Below, one piece after another: positions 47,233 through 56,020 of a stretch of 64,000 bases of DNA (positions within the stretch are counted from its first letter, which is position 1; each line of letters opens with the position of its first letter). The stretch spans positions 3,100,001-3,164,000 of the forward strand of contig NZ_CP178543.1 of assembly GCF_047276495.1 (NCBI RefSeq), read 5' to 3'. Under the pieces are notes generated by a model, which did not search any database, had not been told where the DNA came from, and worked only from the letters and a program-made list of their open reading frames with translations. The stretch is from Capilliphycus salinus. GTDB lineage: Bacteria; Cyanobacteriota; Cyanobacteriia; Cyanobacteriales; Microcoleaceae. A program made the position numbers and the translations under genes.

Positions 47233-47613
47233 ATGACCAGTTCAAACTTACCCCCAACTGAATTTAACTTTACACTACCCAAAGGCTTAATTGACGAACA
47301 AGGAGAAGTTCATCGCCTGGGTGTGATGCGGTTGGCAACGGCAAAAGACGAAATCTTTGTTGAGAAAAATACTCGCGCACAGGTAGAGCCGATATATGGT
47401 GTTTTAGTTCGATTATCAAGGGTTATTACTCAGTTGGGGACTTTATCCTCGGTGACTCCAGAAATATTAGAGAATTTGTTTACTCTCGATCTGGCTTATT
47501 TGCGCGAGTTTTACAATCGAATTAATCAACAAAATCACGCCTATTTTGTGGTAAAATGTCCCCAATGTAATGATGAGTTTAGAGTAGATTTAGCTTTGTC
47601 GGGGGAGTCGTAA
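47233..47613 (+). CDS. phage tail assembly chaperone-like protein, copy 2, with CxxC tail
   Basis: A 126-residue paralogue of the preceding product: TEFNFTLPKGLIDEQGEVHR, LGVMRLATAKDEIF, LSRVITQLGTLSSVTPEILE and LDLAYLREFYNRIN. It then adds FVVKCPQCNDEFRVDLALSG, a single CxxC ribbon half. The last codons (TCG GGG GAG TCG TAA) overlap the open frame of a start-less downstream coding segment in the -1 frame, suggesting that part of the product is made longer by frameshifting. Confidence 0.75.
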   Translation: MTSSNLPPTEFNFTLPKGLIDEQGEVHRLGVMRLATAKDEIFVEKNTRAQVEPIYGVLVRLSRVITQLGTLSSVTPEILENLFTLDLAYLREFYNRINQQNHAYFVVKCPQCNDEFRVDLALSGES

Positions 47614-47756
47614 GCTACCCCCCAGAACAACTCCGTGAGGAGGTAGCTTGTATTGCATTTCATTTTCACTGGTCTTTAGAAGATATTTTGAATTTAGAAC
47701 ATTCTAGCCGTCGAGAGTGGGTCACAGAAATTCAAAAATTCAACCCAAACTTATAA
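47583..47756 (+). CDS. DUF6760-like tail assembly extension, probably read by -1 frameshift
   Basis: In the -1 frame relative to copy 2, the DNA is open from 47583 to TAA 47754-47756 and encodes YPPEQLREEVACIAFHFHWS, then LEDILNLEHSSRREWVTEI, which matches DUF6760-type proteins found in CIS and phage tail operons. No ATG, GTG or TTG occurs in the frame before the conserved part. The overlap with the upstream gene contains a G5 run (about 47601-47605). By analogy to gpG/gpGT and P2 gpE/E', I infer a programmed -1 shift yielding a fusion of about 170 residues. Confidence 0.55.
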   Translation, partial: SRFSFVGGVVSYPPEQLREEVACIAFHFHWSLEDILNLEHSSRREWVTEIQKFNPNL

Positions 47757-48767
47757 TTGGAATTTAGACTAAGGCTTGAGTATTAAGTCAATATTTGAGA
47801 TACATTTCAGTTCAAATTTGAGGAATTTTCCACAAAAATCTGGGTTAATTTTGGAATTTTTTAGCTTTCTATTTGCTTTCAAAACTGAAGTTACCCCCTG
47901 TAAATGTACTCGCGCCGCACCTAAAATTCTTGTGGTATAATGGTTGCAGCGATCAGTGTCCGGGGATCTGTACCCATGTAACTCTAGACAGAATACAGCG
48001 ATCGCAGTACAATGCAGAAAAAAGTGATCGCCTAGAAAATCCGCTTCGGCCGTCACGCATCACAGATGTACCCAGTAAGGGAAATTTCGCGCATGGCGCT
48101 CTACTCCCTTCAGAAAGGGATTCCGTAACTTTTTCTCAGGGGAACTTCAGTCAAGAATAATGAAGGTTAAATCTTCAATGCTGGCCCATCGCAAGCAACT
48201 ACAAAAAAGGGAGTAAAAGAAGATACAAATATTTCTACTAACTTCTTATTTGACAATAATTTTGTGGCTTTGATAAATTTTAATTTTTTGTAAGAGGAAT
48301 GCGGTCATAAATTGAACACACTCCTCTTTTTTATTGAAAAGCCTAAGCTTTCCTTTTCATTAGCTCAACACACTTATCAAGCTTTGATTTCTGACTCTCA
48401 AACAAAAAGAGTCTTTTGTCAAGGCAGATAAACTACTTGAGCGATATGTTTGCTGTGTTTTCAACTATTCCGACATAAACCAGTCGGCGGGGTGTTCTGT
48501 GTCTAATTATAGCAAGTTCATTAAGATTACTTGGTACGACAACAGGGAGAATAAGTAATTTAACTCGTATCCCGGTTGAGCATTCAAGTGCAAAATAACT
48601 CAGGTGATTAACCCGAAAATTATTGGGATATTGCCTTGACAAAAAAGCGATAATACTAATATACTACATCTATTCGTTTTTGATTTGGAGGCTTATCAAA
48701 TGTTGGATTGATTAACCCATCAAGCACATAAAGTTTTTGAACGACTTGTATTAAGGAAACATTCACC
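47757..48767. other. about 1 kb boundary region between CIS and CRISPR loci, no convincing gene
   Basis: Low coding signal. 47930-48170 contains short inverted repeats, three CGATC/HIP1-type sites and a tiny frame MKVKSSMLAHRKQLQKRE near 48160-48216 that could be a leader peptide or chance. A 69-residue minus ORF at 48433-48642 looks protein-like but has no recognised motif. AATACTAATATACTAC near 48652 is AT-rich direct-repeat-like. No tRNA or known ncRNA recognised. Confidence 0.3.
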
Positions 48768-49175
48768 ATGAAAAAGAAGAAGAAAAAGCAGAACTCTGTT
48801 GAACAGAACTCTGTTGAACTTTGCTTTCACAAATATAAACACCAAGCAGAGCGAGCCTGTAAATATTATCAGGTTATCCCTCGTTACCACACCCCTAAAA
48901 ACCTTCCGAGCGCTATCCAGGAAAAAGTTAACGATACAATTAACGGCCTGTCCGAGAACCCCAAACCTCCGCAAAGTAAGAAGCGAAAGGGACATCAAAA
49001 TATTCAGGAACATCCCATTGGTAAGTCTTATCGGCTGATTTACGAAGTTTTTCAGCAATATAAAATCGTTGTAGTTTACTGGTTCGGACATCATCAGGAA
49101 GATTTTCACAAACCCAAGTTTGAAGAAGGGTTGAGAAATCAACAGAGGAAGTGGCGTCAAAAACTTGAACCCTAA
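48768..49175 (+). CDS. RelE/ParE-fold toxin-like protein
   Basis: A 135-residue protein. A Lys-rich, low-complexity start (MKKKKKKQ, then the direct repeat NSVEQNSVE) precedes a RelE-type core: LPSAIQEKVNDTINGLSENP, GKSYRLIYEVFQQYKIVVVY and WFGHHQEDF. The core matches ribosome-dependent mRNA interferases or ParE-type toxins. No antitoxin gene is adjacent on either side, and the C-terminus is an unusual basic helix. It may be an orphan, or part of the 3' end of the defence region; no link to the cmr operon is shown. Confidence 0.6.
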   Translation: MKKKKKKQNSVEQNSVELCFHKYKHQAERACKYYQVIPRYHTPKNLPSAIQEKVNDTINGLSENPKPPQSKKRKGHQNIQEHPIGKSYRLIYEVFQQYKIVVVYWFGHHQEDFHKPKFEEGLRNQQRKWRQKLEP

Positions 49176-49199
49176 GTTGCGATCTGATCGTTCCTCCCC

Positions 49200-49400
49200 A
49201 CCCCCTCTTTTGATCCCCCCTAGCCCCCCTTAAAAAGGGGGGAATAAGATTAGGGAATGGGTTTAAAAGTCCCCCTTTCCAAGGGGGATTTAGGGGGATC
49301 GTGTCCCCCTTTTCAAGATGAATTTAGGGCGATAAGTCCCCCTTTCTAAGGGAAATTTGGGGCGATAAGTCCCCCTTTCCAAGGGGGATTTAGGGGGATC
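49200..49400. repeat. C/G-rich palindromic repeats
   Basis: Five related units of the type CCCCCTTTCCAAGGGGGATTTAGGGGGATC, the first written CCCCCCTTAAAAAGGGGGG. They sit between the RelE-like gene and cas10. The same family recurs at 53805-53930, 55905-55945, 57345-57560 and near 63665, so it flanks several units of the CRISPR locus. Confidence 0.7.
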
Positions 49401-49418
49401 TTTCAAAAACTCGACATT

Positions 49419-49449
49419 GGAAGAGGGTATTTCCACTGCCAGTTAAAAT
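49419..49449 (+). promoter_or_regulatory. CRISPR regulon element upstream of cas10
   Basis: GGAAGAGGGTATTTCC (49419-49434), then 9 nt, then TAAAAT (49444-49449), 41 nt before the cas10 ATG. The 16-bp inverted repeat and the exact 9-nt spacing recur upstream of the CARF, csx3 and TIGR03985-type genes. TAAAAT fits a -10 box; the palindrome would cover the -35 region, consistent with an operator or activator site. Confidence 0.6.
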
Positions 49450-49490
49450 AAATATAACGGATTAAAATCGGAATCCAAGGAAATTCTAGA

Positions 49491-51167
49491 ATGTCCTACA
49501 CGGTTATCACGTTTGCACCCGTTCAGGGTTTCATCGAAAATTCTCGCAAACTCAGAGACTTGTACGGAAGTTCATTTATCTTATCGTACCTCGCCAAAGT
49601 TCTCTGCGAAGACACCCAACGATATTTTAAATACGACAAAGAGACATCTCCTAAAGAAAACGATCCGGTTATTTCTCCTGCTGTTATCAACGTTACTCAA
49701 GGGACGCCGAACCAAATTATCATCCGGGGAAAATATCCCGAAGATGAAGCCAAACGGGTTTTTAATGATGCGTGGCGAACTCTTGTTATCTGCTGTCGGG
49801 AAGAAATAGAAAGCCGGGTTCCCAATCAAAACTATAATTGGAACCGGGTTTGGAACGCTTGGGCGAATTATAGTTGGGAATTCTTCTATTTTTGCGGTGG
49901 AGAAACCATTACAGACGCCCGACAAAAATTAAATGAAATTAAGCGATCGCGAAATTGGGTTGGTATTAATTGGATCGGGGAAAGTTCAACATTATCGGGT
50001 AGCGATGAAATTGCATGGCCCGGAATGACCGATCAATTTAACCCGAAAAAAGACAGTATTCGCGAAGTAAACCAACGCATTGAAACCTTTTATAAACTCC
50101 TCAGCAATAAGTTTACCGACGCGATTATTTCGCCCAAAGAACAGCTTAGTATTCCCGAACTGGTAAAACGTTTGGTGGCGTTAGATAAGGTTGCTAAAAA
50201 GCTAGAGTTGGAAGAAAACGAATATCCGAGTGTTGAGATTCCGGAAAAAAGCTTTAAAGACATTAGCCGCCAAAATGACAACTCCGAAGAAAATCGCTGG
50301 ACGGGTTGGTTTCAGGGAGATGGGGATAAAATTGGCGATTATCTCAAAAGTTTGAACAAATCTAACGACCCCAAGAAAGAAGAAGAAATTCTCCATAATT
50401 TTAGTTCGGCGATGATGAAATGGGGTGAATATTTCAAACAAGAATTTAAAAAAGAAATTCGGGGTTCTAAATTAAAAGAATCACCGGGTCGAATTATCTA
50501 CGCGGGGGGCGATGATTTTCTGGGCGTACTTTATCGGGAAAAATCGGAAATTAATCCTAAAGATTGTCTGGAATGGTTTTATGATTTTCCCGAGATTTGG
50601 AAGAGACACAAGCAACAAATAACGGTTAGTGTTGGTTTTGTTTGGGCGGCGCCGAACGTTCCCCAAAGGGACGTTTTACAACACTGTCGCGAAGCCGAAC
50701 AATCCGCCAAAAAATCGGGACGCGATCGCATTGCTTTGAGGATTTTATTTAACAGTGGAAATCATTTAGAGTGGACTTGTCCCTGGTGGTTGTTAGAAAA
50801 ATTACTCGCAAGTTATCGAGATCGCAACAAACGAGACGGTGAACAAAACTGGACTCATTTGTATAACGATATCGCCGTTTTGGAATCCCGCCATGCGTTT
50901 ACCCGAGAACAAACAAAAGTAGCAGAAGCACTGTTTAAAGCCTATTTTCCCGAACACTTTTGGAAAGATATTGTCGGTAATGATAACTACGATAAGGCTT
51001 TTAATGATTGCAAACCCTTTGGCACGGGAATACTGGGGGAGAAAATAAACTACACTGACAAAAACGGCGAACTTGAACTCGAAAAAGTTCACGAAGCCAT
51101 CAACAACTGGGTGATCGATCTCGGAAAAGTGGGATTTCACCTGTTTACATTCTCGGATAAAAAATAA
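49491..51167 (+). CDS. cmr2: type III-B Cas10 (Cmr2) without HD domain
   Basis: A 558-residue protein. It starts directly at the first palm domain (VITFAPVQGFIENSRKLRDL), so the N-terminal HD nuclease of many Cas10 proteins is absent. The second palm carries the cyclase motif GGDD in RIIYAGGDDFLGVL (about residues 336-349). The HD-less form predicts no DNA cleavage but retained cyclic oligoadenylate synthesis on target RNA binding. That agrees with the CARF and Csx3 genes downstream. First gene of cmr2-3-4-5-6/1; a shared regulatory element lies 57 nt upstream. Confidence 0.9.
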   Translation: MSYTVITFAPVQGFIENSRKLRDLYGSSFILSYLAKVLCEDTQRYFKYDKETSPKENDPVISPAVINVTQGTPNQIIIRGKYPEDEAKRVFNDAWRTLVICCREEIESRVPNQNYNWNRVWNAWANYSWEFFYFCGGETITDARQKLNEIKRSRNWVGINWIGESSTLSGSDEIAWPGMTDQFNPKKDSIREVNQRIETFYKLLSNKFTDAIISPKEQLSIPELVKRLVALDKVAKKLELEENEYPSVEIPEKSFKDISRQNDNSEENRWTGWFQGDGDKIGDYLKSLNKSNDPKKEEEILHNFSSAMMKWGEYFKQEFKKEIRGSKLKESPGRIIYAGGDDFLGVLYREKSEINPKDCLEWFYDFPEIWKRHKQQITVSVGFVWAAPNVPQRDVLQHCREAEQSAKKSGRDRIALRILFNSGNHLEWTCPWWLLEKLLASYRDRNKRDGEQNWTHLYNDIAVLESRHAFTREQTKVAEALFKAYFPEHFWKDIVGNDNYDKAFNDCKPFGTGILGEKINYTDKNGELELEKVHEAINNWVIDLGKVGFHLFTFSDKK

Positions 51168-51207
51168 AAAAACAAACCCGAAAATACCTTGTAAAACCTG
51201 GTAAATT

Positions 51208-52335
51208 ATGCTAGAATATGTAATCATTATTCAACCGTTGGGTCTGCTCTATGGAAGTTCGGGGCGATTCCTCTCCCCCGAAAATTTGGTCGGACGTTCC
51301 GGCACACAATTTCCACCCACAGCAGCCACGTTATCCGGTTTATTCGCTTACTACGCACACCAAAATAACAAACCTGAAATTCTCCCCAAGTTGTTATTAG
51401 CGGGGCCGTTTTGGGCGACGGAAAATAATCCTCAAAACTTCTATATACCGACTCCGTTTAACTGTTTGGTCAAAGACAATGAGATTAAACATCAAATGTT
51501 CTTCGACGGCGAAAACTGGAAGATTTGGGAAGATAACCGACCCCAAATTCCCCCAGATGATAAGTATCAAAAGGGAACTTGGGTGGCAATTAACGACTGG
51601 GAAAAATTGCAAAAATCCCCGGCTGAAGAACTCCCAAAAGTTCAAACAAACCCCTGGAAATTTTTACCCCACCTTCACCCGCGTCTCCAAGAACAACAGC
51701 GACGGGTGGCGACGGACGCCGACGAAACTCAAGGGAGTTTGTTCTTAGAAAATGCGGTACAACTCGACCCCGACGCCTGCTTAATTTATCTCTCCAATAC
51801 CCCCATTGCTGAGGGTTGGTATCGGTTTGGAGGCGAAGGACATTTGGTGAATTTACGGTGTGAAAAGTTGGAAAATCCCGGAAAAAATTTGTTAAACCAA
51901 CCGTTGAAAAAAAGCTTTGCTTTAATTGTTCCTGCGGTTTGGGGGAGTAACCGCCACTCCTATCGCAGTCCGGAATTTGACCCCGCAGCCAACGATTTGG
52001 GTTGGCCAGAAAATCAAATTAACAGTCTTCTCACCCAACGTCCTCAACCCTTCCGCTACCGTTTGGGGAAACGAAAAACCAACGATGAACCCATCTCGGA
52101 ACCTTTTCAAACCCGAACTTTAACAGACAAAAATGAGCGCAATAATCAACCGTCTGGGTTGCTTTCTCGCGGACGTTACGCCGTACCCGCAGGAACCGTT
52201 TATGTGTTAGAAAAACCCCTGGAACAAACCTGGTATGACTGGGAGGAAAGTTGGTTTCCTCGTGAGGGTTTTTATTCCCTAAAACGTTGGGGTTGTGGGT
52301 TAGCATTGCCGTTAGATGGGGCAATTTTATCTTAG
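51208..52335 (+). CDS. cmr3: Cmr3 (Cas5-like) of the type III-B complex
   Basis: A 375-residue RAMP protein: YVIIIQPLGLLYGSSGRFLS, TQFPPTAATLSGLFAYYA, FYIPTPFNCLVKD and a C-terminal glycine-rich KRWGCGLALPLDGA. Cmr3 caps the crRNA 5' tag beside Cas10. The central IPTP motif and the length are normal. It begins 40 nt after cas10 and is followed 72 nt later by cmr4. Confidence 0.88.
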   Translation: MLEYVIIIQPLGLLYGSSGRFLSPENLVGRSGTQFPPTAATLSGLFAYYAHQNNKPEILPKLLLAGPFWATENNPQNFYIPTPFNCLVKDNEIKHQMFFDGENWKIWEDNRPQIPPDDKYQKGTWVAINDWEKLQKSPAEELPKVQTNPWKFLPHLHPRLQEQQRRVATDADETQGSLFLENAVQLDPDACLIYLSNTPIAEGWYRFGGEGHLVNLRCEKLENPGKNLLNQPLKKSFALIVPAVWGSNRHSYRSPEFDPAANDLGWPENQINSLLTQRPQPFRYRLGKRKTNDEPISEPFQTRTLTDKNERNNQPSGLLSRGRYAVPAGTVYVLEKPLEQTWYDWEESWFPREGFYSLKRWGCGLALPLDGAILS

Positions 52336-52407
52336 CACAAATTCCGATAACTTTATCAAGCAATATTCACAGAAAAACATTCGCGCAAAACAAAGGAGTC
52401 TCAAACC

Positions 52408-53376
52408 ATGTACCAACAATATTACGGCGTTATTGATACTCTCGCACCCCTGCATATTGGGGCGAGTGCGGGAGAAGAAACGGGAAATTTAAACCTGATT
52501 TTTCGCGACCAATTCACCCAAACGGGTATTGTTCCGGGGAGTTCAATTCGCGGACGTTTTCGGGCGGATATGCGGTTAGAACGCCTGCAATATAAGCAAG
52601 AAAATAACGGCGATGTTCCCCAAGAAATTGACGATAATTTTTGGTACGGACACCAAACAATCGAAGGTAAAACAGACGGGGGAACCACCGAATCAATTAT
52701 TAAATTTGAATACGCTTCTCTCGTCTGGTTTCCGGTATTTTGTCCGGGTCAGCCTATTGTTTGGATTAGCTGTCCCCGCCTTTTGAAACGGTTTCAATTA
52801 ATCGCGAATATTAATATCAAAGAGAAAACTCCCGCACCTTACACCGCCTCAAAAACTCTGATGGCGCGACAAGTTGATGTTAATAAAAAGGTATTGTTCT
52901 TTAACTTGGGATTCATGGAAATTGAACATGAAGCTGATGAAGACTACCTCAAAAAATGGATTCCTAAAGGCGCGAACCTTTCCCCTTCTAACCTCGTTGT
53001 TGTTGATGATAACGATATGTCTCTCCTCCACGATATGGGGTTGTATCGTCAAAGTCGAGTTAAATTGTTGGATGAGGTCAAAAAAGTTGACACCGATAAG
53101 GGTGCTTTTTTCAACGTTGAAGCGTTACCGGAAGGGTGTGTTTTGGCGTTTCCTGTCGCCGCTAAAAAGCAGTTTTGGGACAAGGATAATACATTCAAAG
53201 ATATCGATTGGACTGACGCCCTGAAATACAAGGTTTCCGAGTCGGAAGACGATGATTATAACTGGGAACTTTTAGAACCGGATTGTTATCAAAAAGACCT
53301 TTATTTTGGGGGTTTGGAGTCTATCGGTTTTGGTCGCTGTCGGGTCACAATTAATCGGGTAAAAGGAGGAAAGTAA
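52408..53376 (+). CDS. cmr4: Cmr4 (Cas7 backbone) of the type III-B complex
   Basis: A 322-residue Cas7-type RAMP: YYGVIDTLAPLHIGASAGEE at the start, TQTGIVPGSSIRGRFRADM as the conserved thumb/backbone motif, and a glycine-rich end YFGGLESIGFGRCRV. Cmr4 subunits bind crRNA and normally cut target RNA with an Asp just before the I.R[DE] segment. Here that stretch reads GNLNLIFRD, so the Asp appears replaced. An AAAGGAG ribosome site lies before the ATG. Overall assignment is sound; the catalytic inference rests on my alignment from memory. Confidence 0.85.
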   Translation: MYQQYYGVIDTLAPLHIGASAGEETGNLNLIFRDQFTQTGIVPGSSIRGRFRADMRLERLQYKQENNGDVPQEIDDNFWYGHQTIEGKTDGGTTESIIKFEYASLVWFPVFCPGQPIVWISCPRLLKRFQLIANINIKEKTPAPYTASKTLMARQVDVNKKVLFFNLGFMEIEHEADEDYLKKWIPKGANLSPSNLVVVDDNDMSLLHDMGLYRQSRVKLLDEVKKVDTDKGAFFNVEALPEGCVLAFPVAAKKQFWDKDNTFKDIDWTDALKYKVSESEDDDYNWELLEPDCYQKDLYFGGLESIGFGRCRVTINRVKGGK

Positions 53377-53378
53377 TC

Positions 53379-53783
53379 ATGGGTTGGAATTCTTATGGTT
53401 TGGATAAAATCGCCCAGGAGTTGGTTTTAAACGCCAAATTGCGCGATTCCGATTCTCTCAATCAATCCTATAAAATGCGGATGGCTGTTGCTTACGGTTT
53501 GGAACGTTTCTGGGGAGAACATTTGCGACTTCAGAAAAAAGAACCCGATAAATCTCAATATTGGAAAGAGACTTGGGATGCTTTGGAAGATGTTTTGAAA
53601 AAAGCGGGAATTACTTTACCCAATGACCCTGTTAATGCGGACAATACCAAAGCAGTTAAAGCCATGAGTGAACGTTTGTGGAATGAACTTAATCTCGAAA
53701 AACAACGAGTTGCTTTGGCTGTTCTTACCCAACTTTGTGATTGTATTGTTTGGTGGACTCAACGGTATAAAGGGAAAGGCTAA
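53379..53783 (+). CDS. cmr5: Cmr5 small subunit
   Basis: A 134-residue all-helical protein (YGLDKIAQELVLNAKLRDSD, KMRMAVAYGLERFWGEHLRL, LAVLTQLCDCIVWWTQRY). It has the size, composition and operon position of Cmr5 (Cas11-like), which lines the belly of the complex. It starts 2 nt after the cmr4 stop. Confidence 0.75.
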   Translation: MGWNSYGLDKIAQELVLNAKLRDSDSLNQSYKMRMAVAYGLERFWGEHLRLQKKEPDKSQYWKETWDALEDVLKKAGITLPNDPVNADNTKAVKAMSERLWNELNLEKQRVALAVLTQLCDCIVWWTQRYKGKG

Positions 53784-53945
53784 TTCCACTCAAGAACCCC
53801 CACCAACCTCCCCGATCCCCCCTTAATCCCCCCTTAAAAAGGGGGGTTGGAGGAGGCTAATTCCACTCAAGAACCCCCACCAACCTCCCCGATCCCCCCT
53901 TAATCCCCCCTTAAAAAGGGGGGTTGGAGGAGGCTAATTGTTCCC
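53778..53945. repeat. 77-bp tandem repeat with C-rich palindrome
   Basis: GGCTAATTCC recurs at 53778 and 53855, and a third start GGCTAATTG at 53932, giving a 77-bp period. Each unit holds CCCCCCTTAAAAAGGGGGG. The run separates cmr5 from the cmr6/1 gene (239-bp gap), whereas the earlier cmr genes are at most 72 nt apart. Confidence 0.8.
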
Positions 53946-54022
53946 TCTCCTCGTAGGAGAGGGTTAGGGAGAGGTCAAAGGAAGGGGTCAATAAATTACT
54001 CGAATTTATCTTAATTCAAACA

Positions 54023-55819
54023 ATGGTTGAAATTCCTGACATTAACAACAAAATTCCGATGATGTTTCGGGCGCAAACCGCAGGGCGCTGTCAACTGCAA
54101 AGAATCGATACCCAACGCACTAAAAATAAAGAAAAACAAGACGTCGAACTTTGGGCGTCTGAATGGATTGAAAAATCCTATCCTGAGATACCACAATTTG
54201 GAAAAGGCGTTCAAACACGCACCTATAAAATTAACTGGCGGTTTGTAACAAGTGGCGGTCAAGATGATGGGATTATTCGCCCAGTTATCGGCGCCTACGG
54301 TTGGCCCTACTACCCCGGTAGCAGCATGAAAGGCATTTTTAAAACTGCTTGTACTGACGAACAAAAAGAGCGCTTTTGTGGCGAAGAAATAACCAATAAA
54401 ACCAACAAAGGTGATTGGAAACCGGGAATTTTGCGGTTTCATGGCGGCTATCCCTCGGGAGAATTTTGGCGAGAAAATTTGGTGGATATTGTTCACCCGC
54501 AACAGTCCTGGCAAGTCGGTATGGAAGATAATAAATCTGGGGGTGCTTTTGCCTTGATTTCTCTTTATCAACCCGAGTTAATCTTTGGAATTTCTGCGAC
54601 TGAAGCGGTTGACTGGGATGAGGTTTGGCAGGTTTGGGAAACGGCGCTTTCAAAAGGGATTGGCTGTCGCGTCAGTACCGGCTACGGACAATTTAATAAG
54701 ACTTCCGAAAAACCCCTTTATTCCGCACAGTTGAAAGGTCAGGGAATGGCGCCGAAATTGTTGAACGGCGAGGGTGAATTTCGACCCAATATTTTTCGGG
54801 GGGCGATTCGGGGTCACGCTTTAAGACTTTTTGGCGGTTTAACTGGTCCAACCCAAGCAATCTACTTAGTTGAAACCCTATTTGGGGGAATTCAAGGTGA
54901 GGGAACTGTTGGTTTATTAGCGATGTCTTTTGAGGAAAAATCTCTCACTCTCGATACATTTGGTCAGGGGAGTTATGAAGTTCCCACTTATAATATCGAA
55001 GGCAAACTCAACTGGTTTTTAACTCAATCTCTCCCCGAACACCAACAAAAAGCACTCGCCAATTTGATTAAGGCTTTGACTCAGTTTGCGATGGTTTTTG
55101 GCGGGTTTGGGAAGTCCTGGCGTCGGGCGGATCATCGTTTATTTTACCCCGATTATTACCAACAAAGCGACCCCAAAGCTTTGATCGGTTGTCACTGGCA
55201 ATGGACTGGGAAGCGATCGCTAATTACCGACGTAAAAGTTCGTAAAATTGATAAAGTCGGGGCTTTTATTGATGACGTCCGACAGGTGGCGATGGACTGG
55301 ATGGAACTTCAAGGCGTCGCCCCCTCTCCCGAGGATTTTTGTCAATCTTGGCGGGAAGCGTGGCACCCCGATAACGTCCAGGTTTGGGGGCGGTTGGCGG
55401 ATGAGGCGGAAGACAGTCGGGCGGTGGGCTGGTTTCACGGGCCATATCGTCGGGGCGATCGCCAATTTCGCATCACTGAAGGGACGATTTATGAGTCTCA
55501 TCTGACGGGAAAAGTGAGTCAAGTCGGACGGGTTTGGCATCGGATGTATCCCCTTGTGGTTTTGAAGAAAGATCCCAACAATCCCCAAAAACCTATCCCT
55601 AAGAATACCCCTCAATTTTTAGAGTTTTTCATCTTTTTTCCCGACCGTTCCGAAGATTCTGACGAGTTACTACACTTTCTCAATTCCGAACAAAAACTGT
55701 TTAAAAAGTTGTGGCCCCTAATACCGCTTCGCGGAAGTCAGAAGCGCAAAGTGCGGTCTTGGGGGTTTCCCCCACGCAGCACCTTTGCAAGAGAGTCAGA
55801 AGTCAGAAGTCAGAAGTAA
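54023..55819 (+). CDS. Cmr6-Cmr1-like fused RAMP protein
   Basis: A 598-residue protein, about twice the usual Cas7-like length. Residues 1-235 look like Cmr6: RPVIGAYGWPYYPGSSMKGI, then the glycine-rich GIGCRVSTGYGQFN. From about 240 a Cmr1-like half follows: GEFRPNIFRGAIRGHALRLF, GGIQGEGTVGLLAMSF and GGFGKSWRRADHRLFYP. No separate cmr1 or cmr6 gene exists in the window, so one chain probably supplies both subunits at the crRNA 3' end. The last 25 residues (RSWGFPPRSTFARESEVRSQ) read like repeat-derived sequence, so the natural stop may have been lost. Confidence 0.75.
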   Translation: MVEIPDINNKIPMMFRAQTAGRCQLQRIDTQRTKNKEKQDVELWASEWIEKSYPEIPQFGKGVQTRTYKINWRFVTSGGQDDGIIRPVIGAYGWPYYPGSSMKGIFKTACTDEQKERFCGEEITNKTNKGDWKPGILRFHGGYPSGEFWRENLVDIVHPQQSWQVGMEDNKSGGAFALISLYQPELIFGISATEAVDWDEVWQVWETALSKGIGCRVSTGYGQFNKTSEKPLYSAQLKGQGMAPKLLNGEGEFRPNIFRGAIRGHALRLFGGLTGPTQAIYLVETLFGGIQGEGTVGLLAMSFEEKSLTLDTFGQGSYEVPTYNIEGKLNWFLTQSLPEHQQKALANLIKALTQFAMVFGGFGKSWRRADHRLFYPDYYQQSDPKALIGCHWQWTGKRSLITDVKVRKIDKVGAFIDDVRQVAMDWMELQGVAPSPEDFCQSWREAWHPDNVQVWGRLADEAEDSRAVGWFHGPYRRGDRQFRITEGTIYESHLTGKVSQVGRVWHRMYPLVVLKKDPNNPQKPIPKNTPQFLEFFIFFPDRSEDSDELLHFLNSEQKLFKKLWPLIPLRGSQKRKVRSWGFPPRSTFARESEVRSQK

Positions 55820-56020
55820 ATCAGCCTCGGGTTTCGGCCAAATCATCTGTATCTCAACTTTTTAGAAATGGTATAAGTTTGTAGTTGCGAGCGGAGAACT
55901 TTTAACACCCCCCTTTTTAAGGGGGGCAGGGGGGGATCTTCTATTTCAGTCACCAGGAATCACTTTGTTCTCCCTAAATCCCCCGAGGAGCGGAGAACTT
56001 TTAACACCCCCCTTTTTAAG

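Noticed and set aside
47873..48160. 95-residue plus-strand ORF and antisense partner at 47769-48056
   Set aside because: No motif, no ribosome site and mutually overlapping frames; the region looks non-coding.
48433..48642. 69-residue minus-strand ORF after the CIS cluster
   Set aside because: Protein-like composition but no homology I can name, no ribosome site and no neighbour on that strand.
48768..49175. Toxin-antitoxin module linked to CRISPR
   Set aside because: A RelE-like protein is present but no antitoxin gene is seen, and the shared CRISPR promoter element is absent upstream, so I treat it as unlinked.
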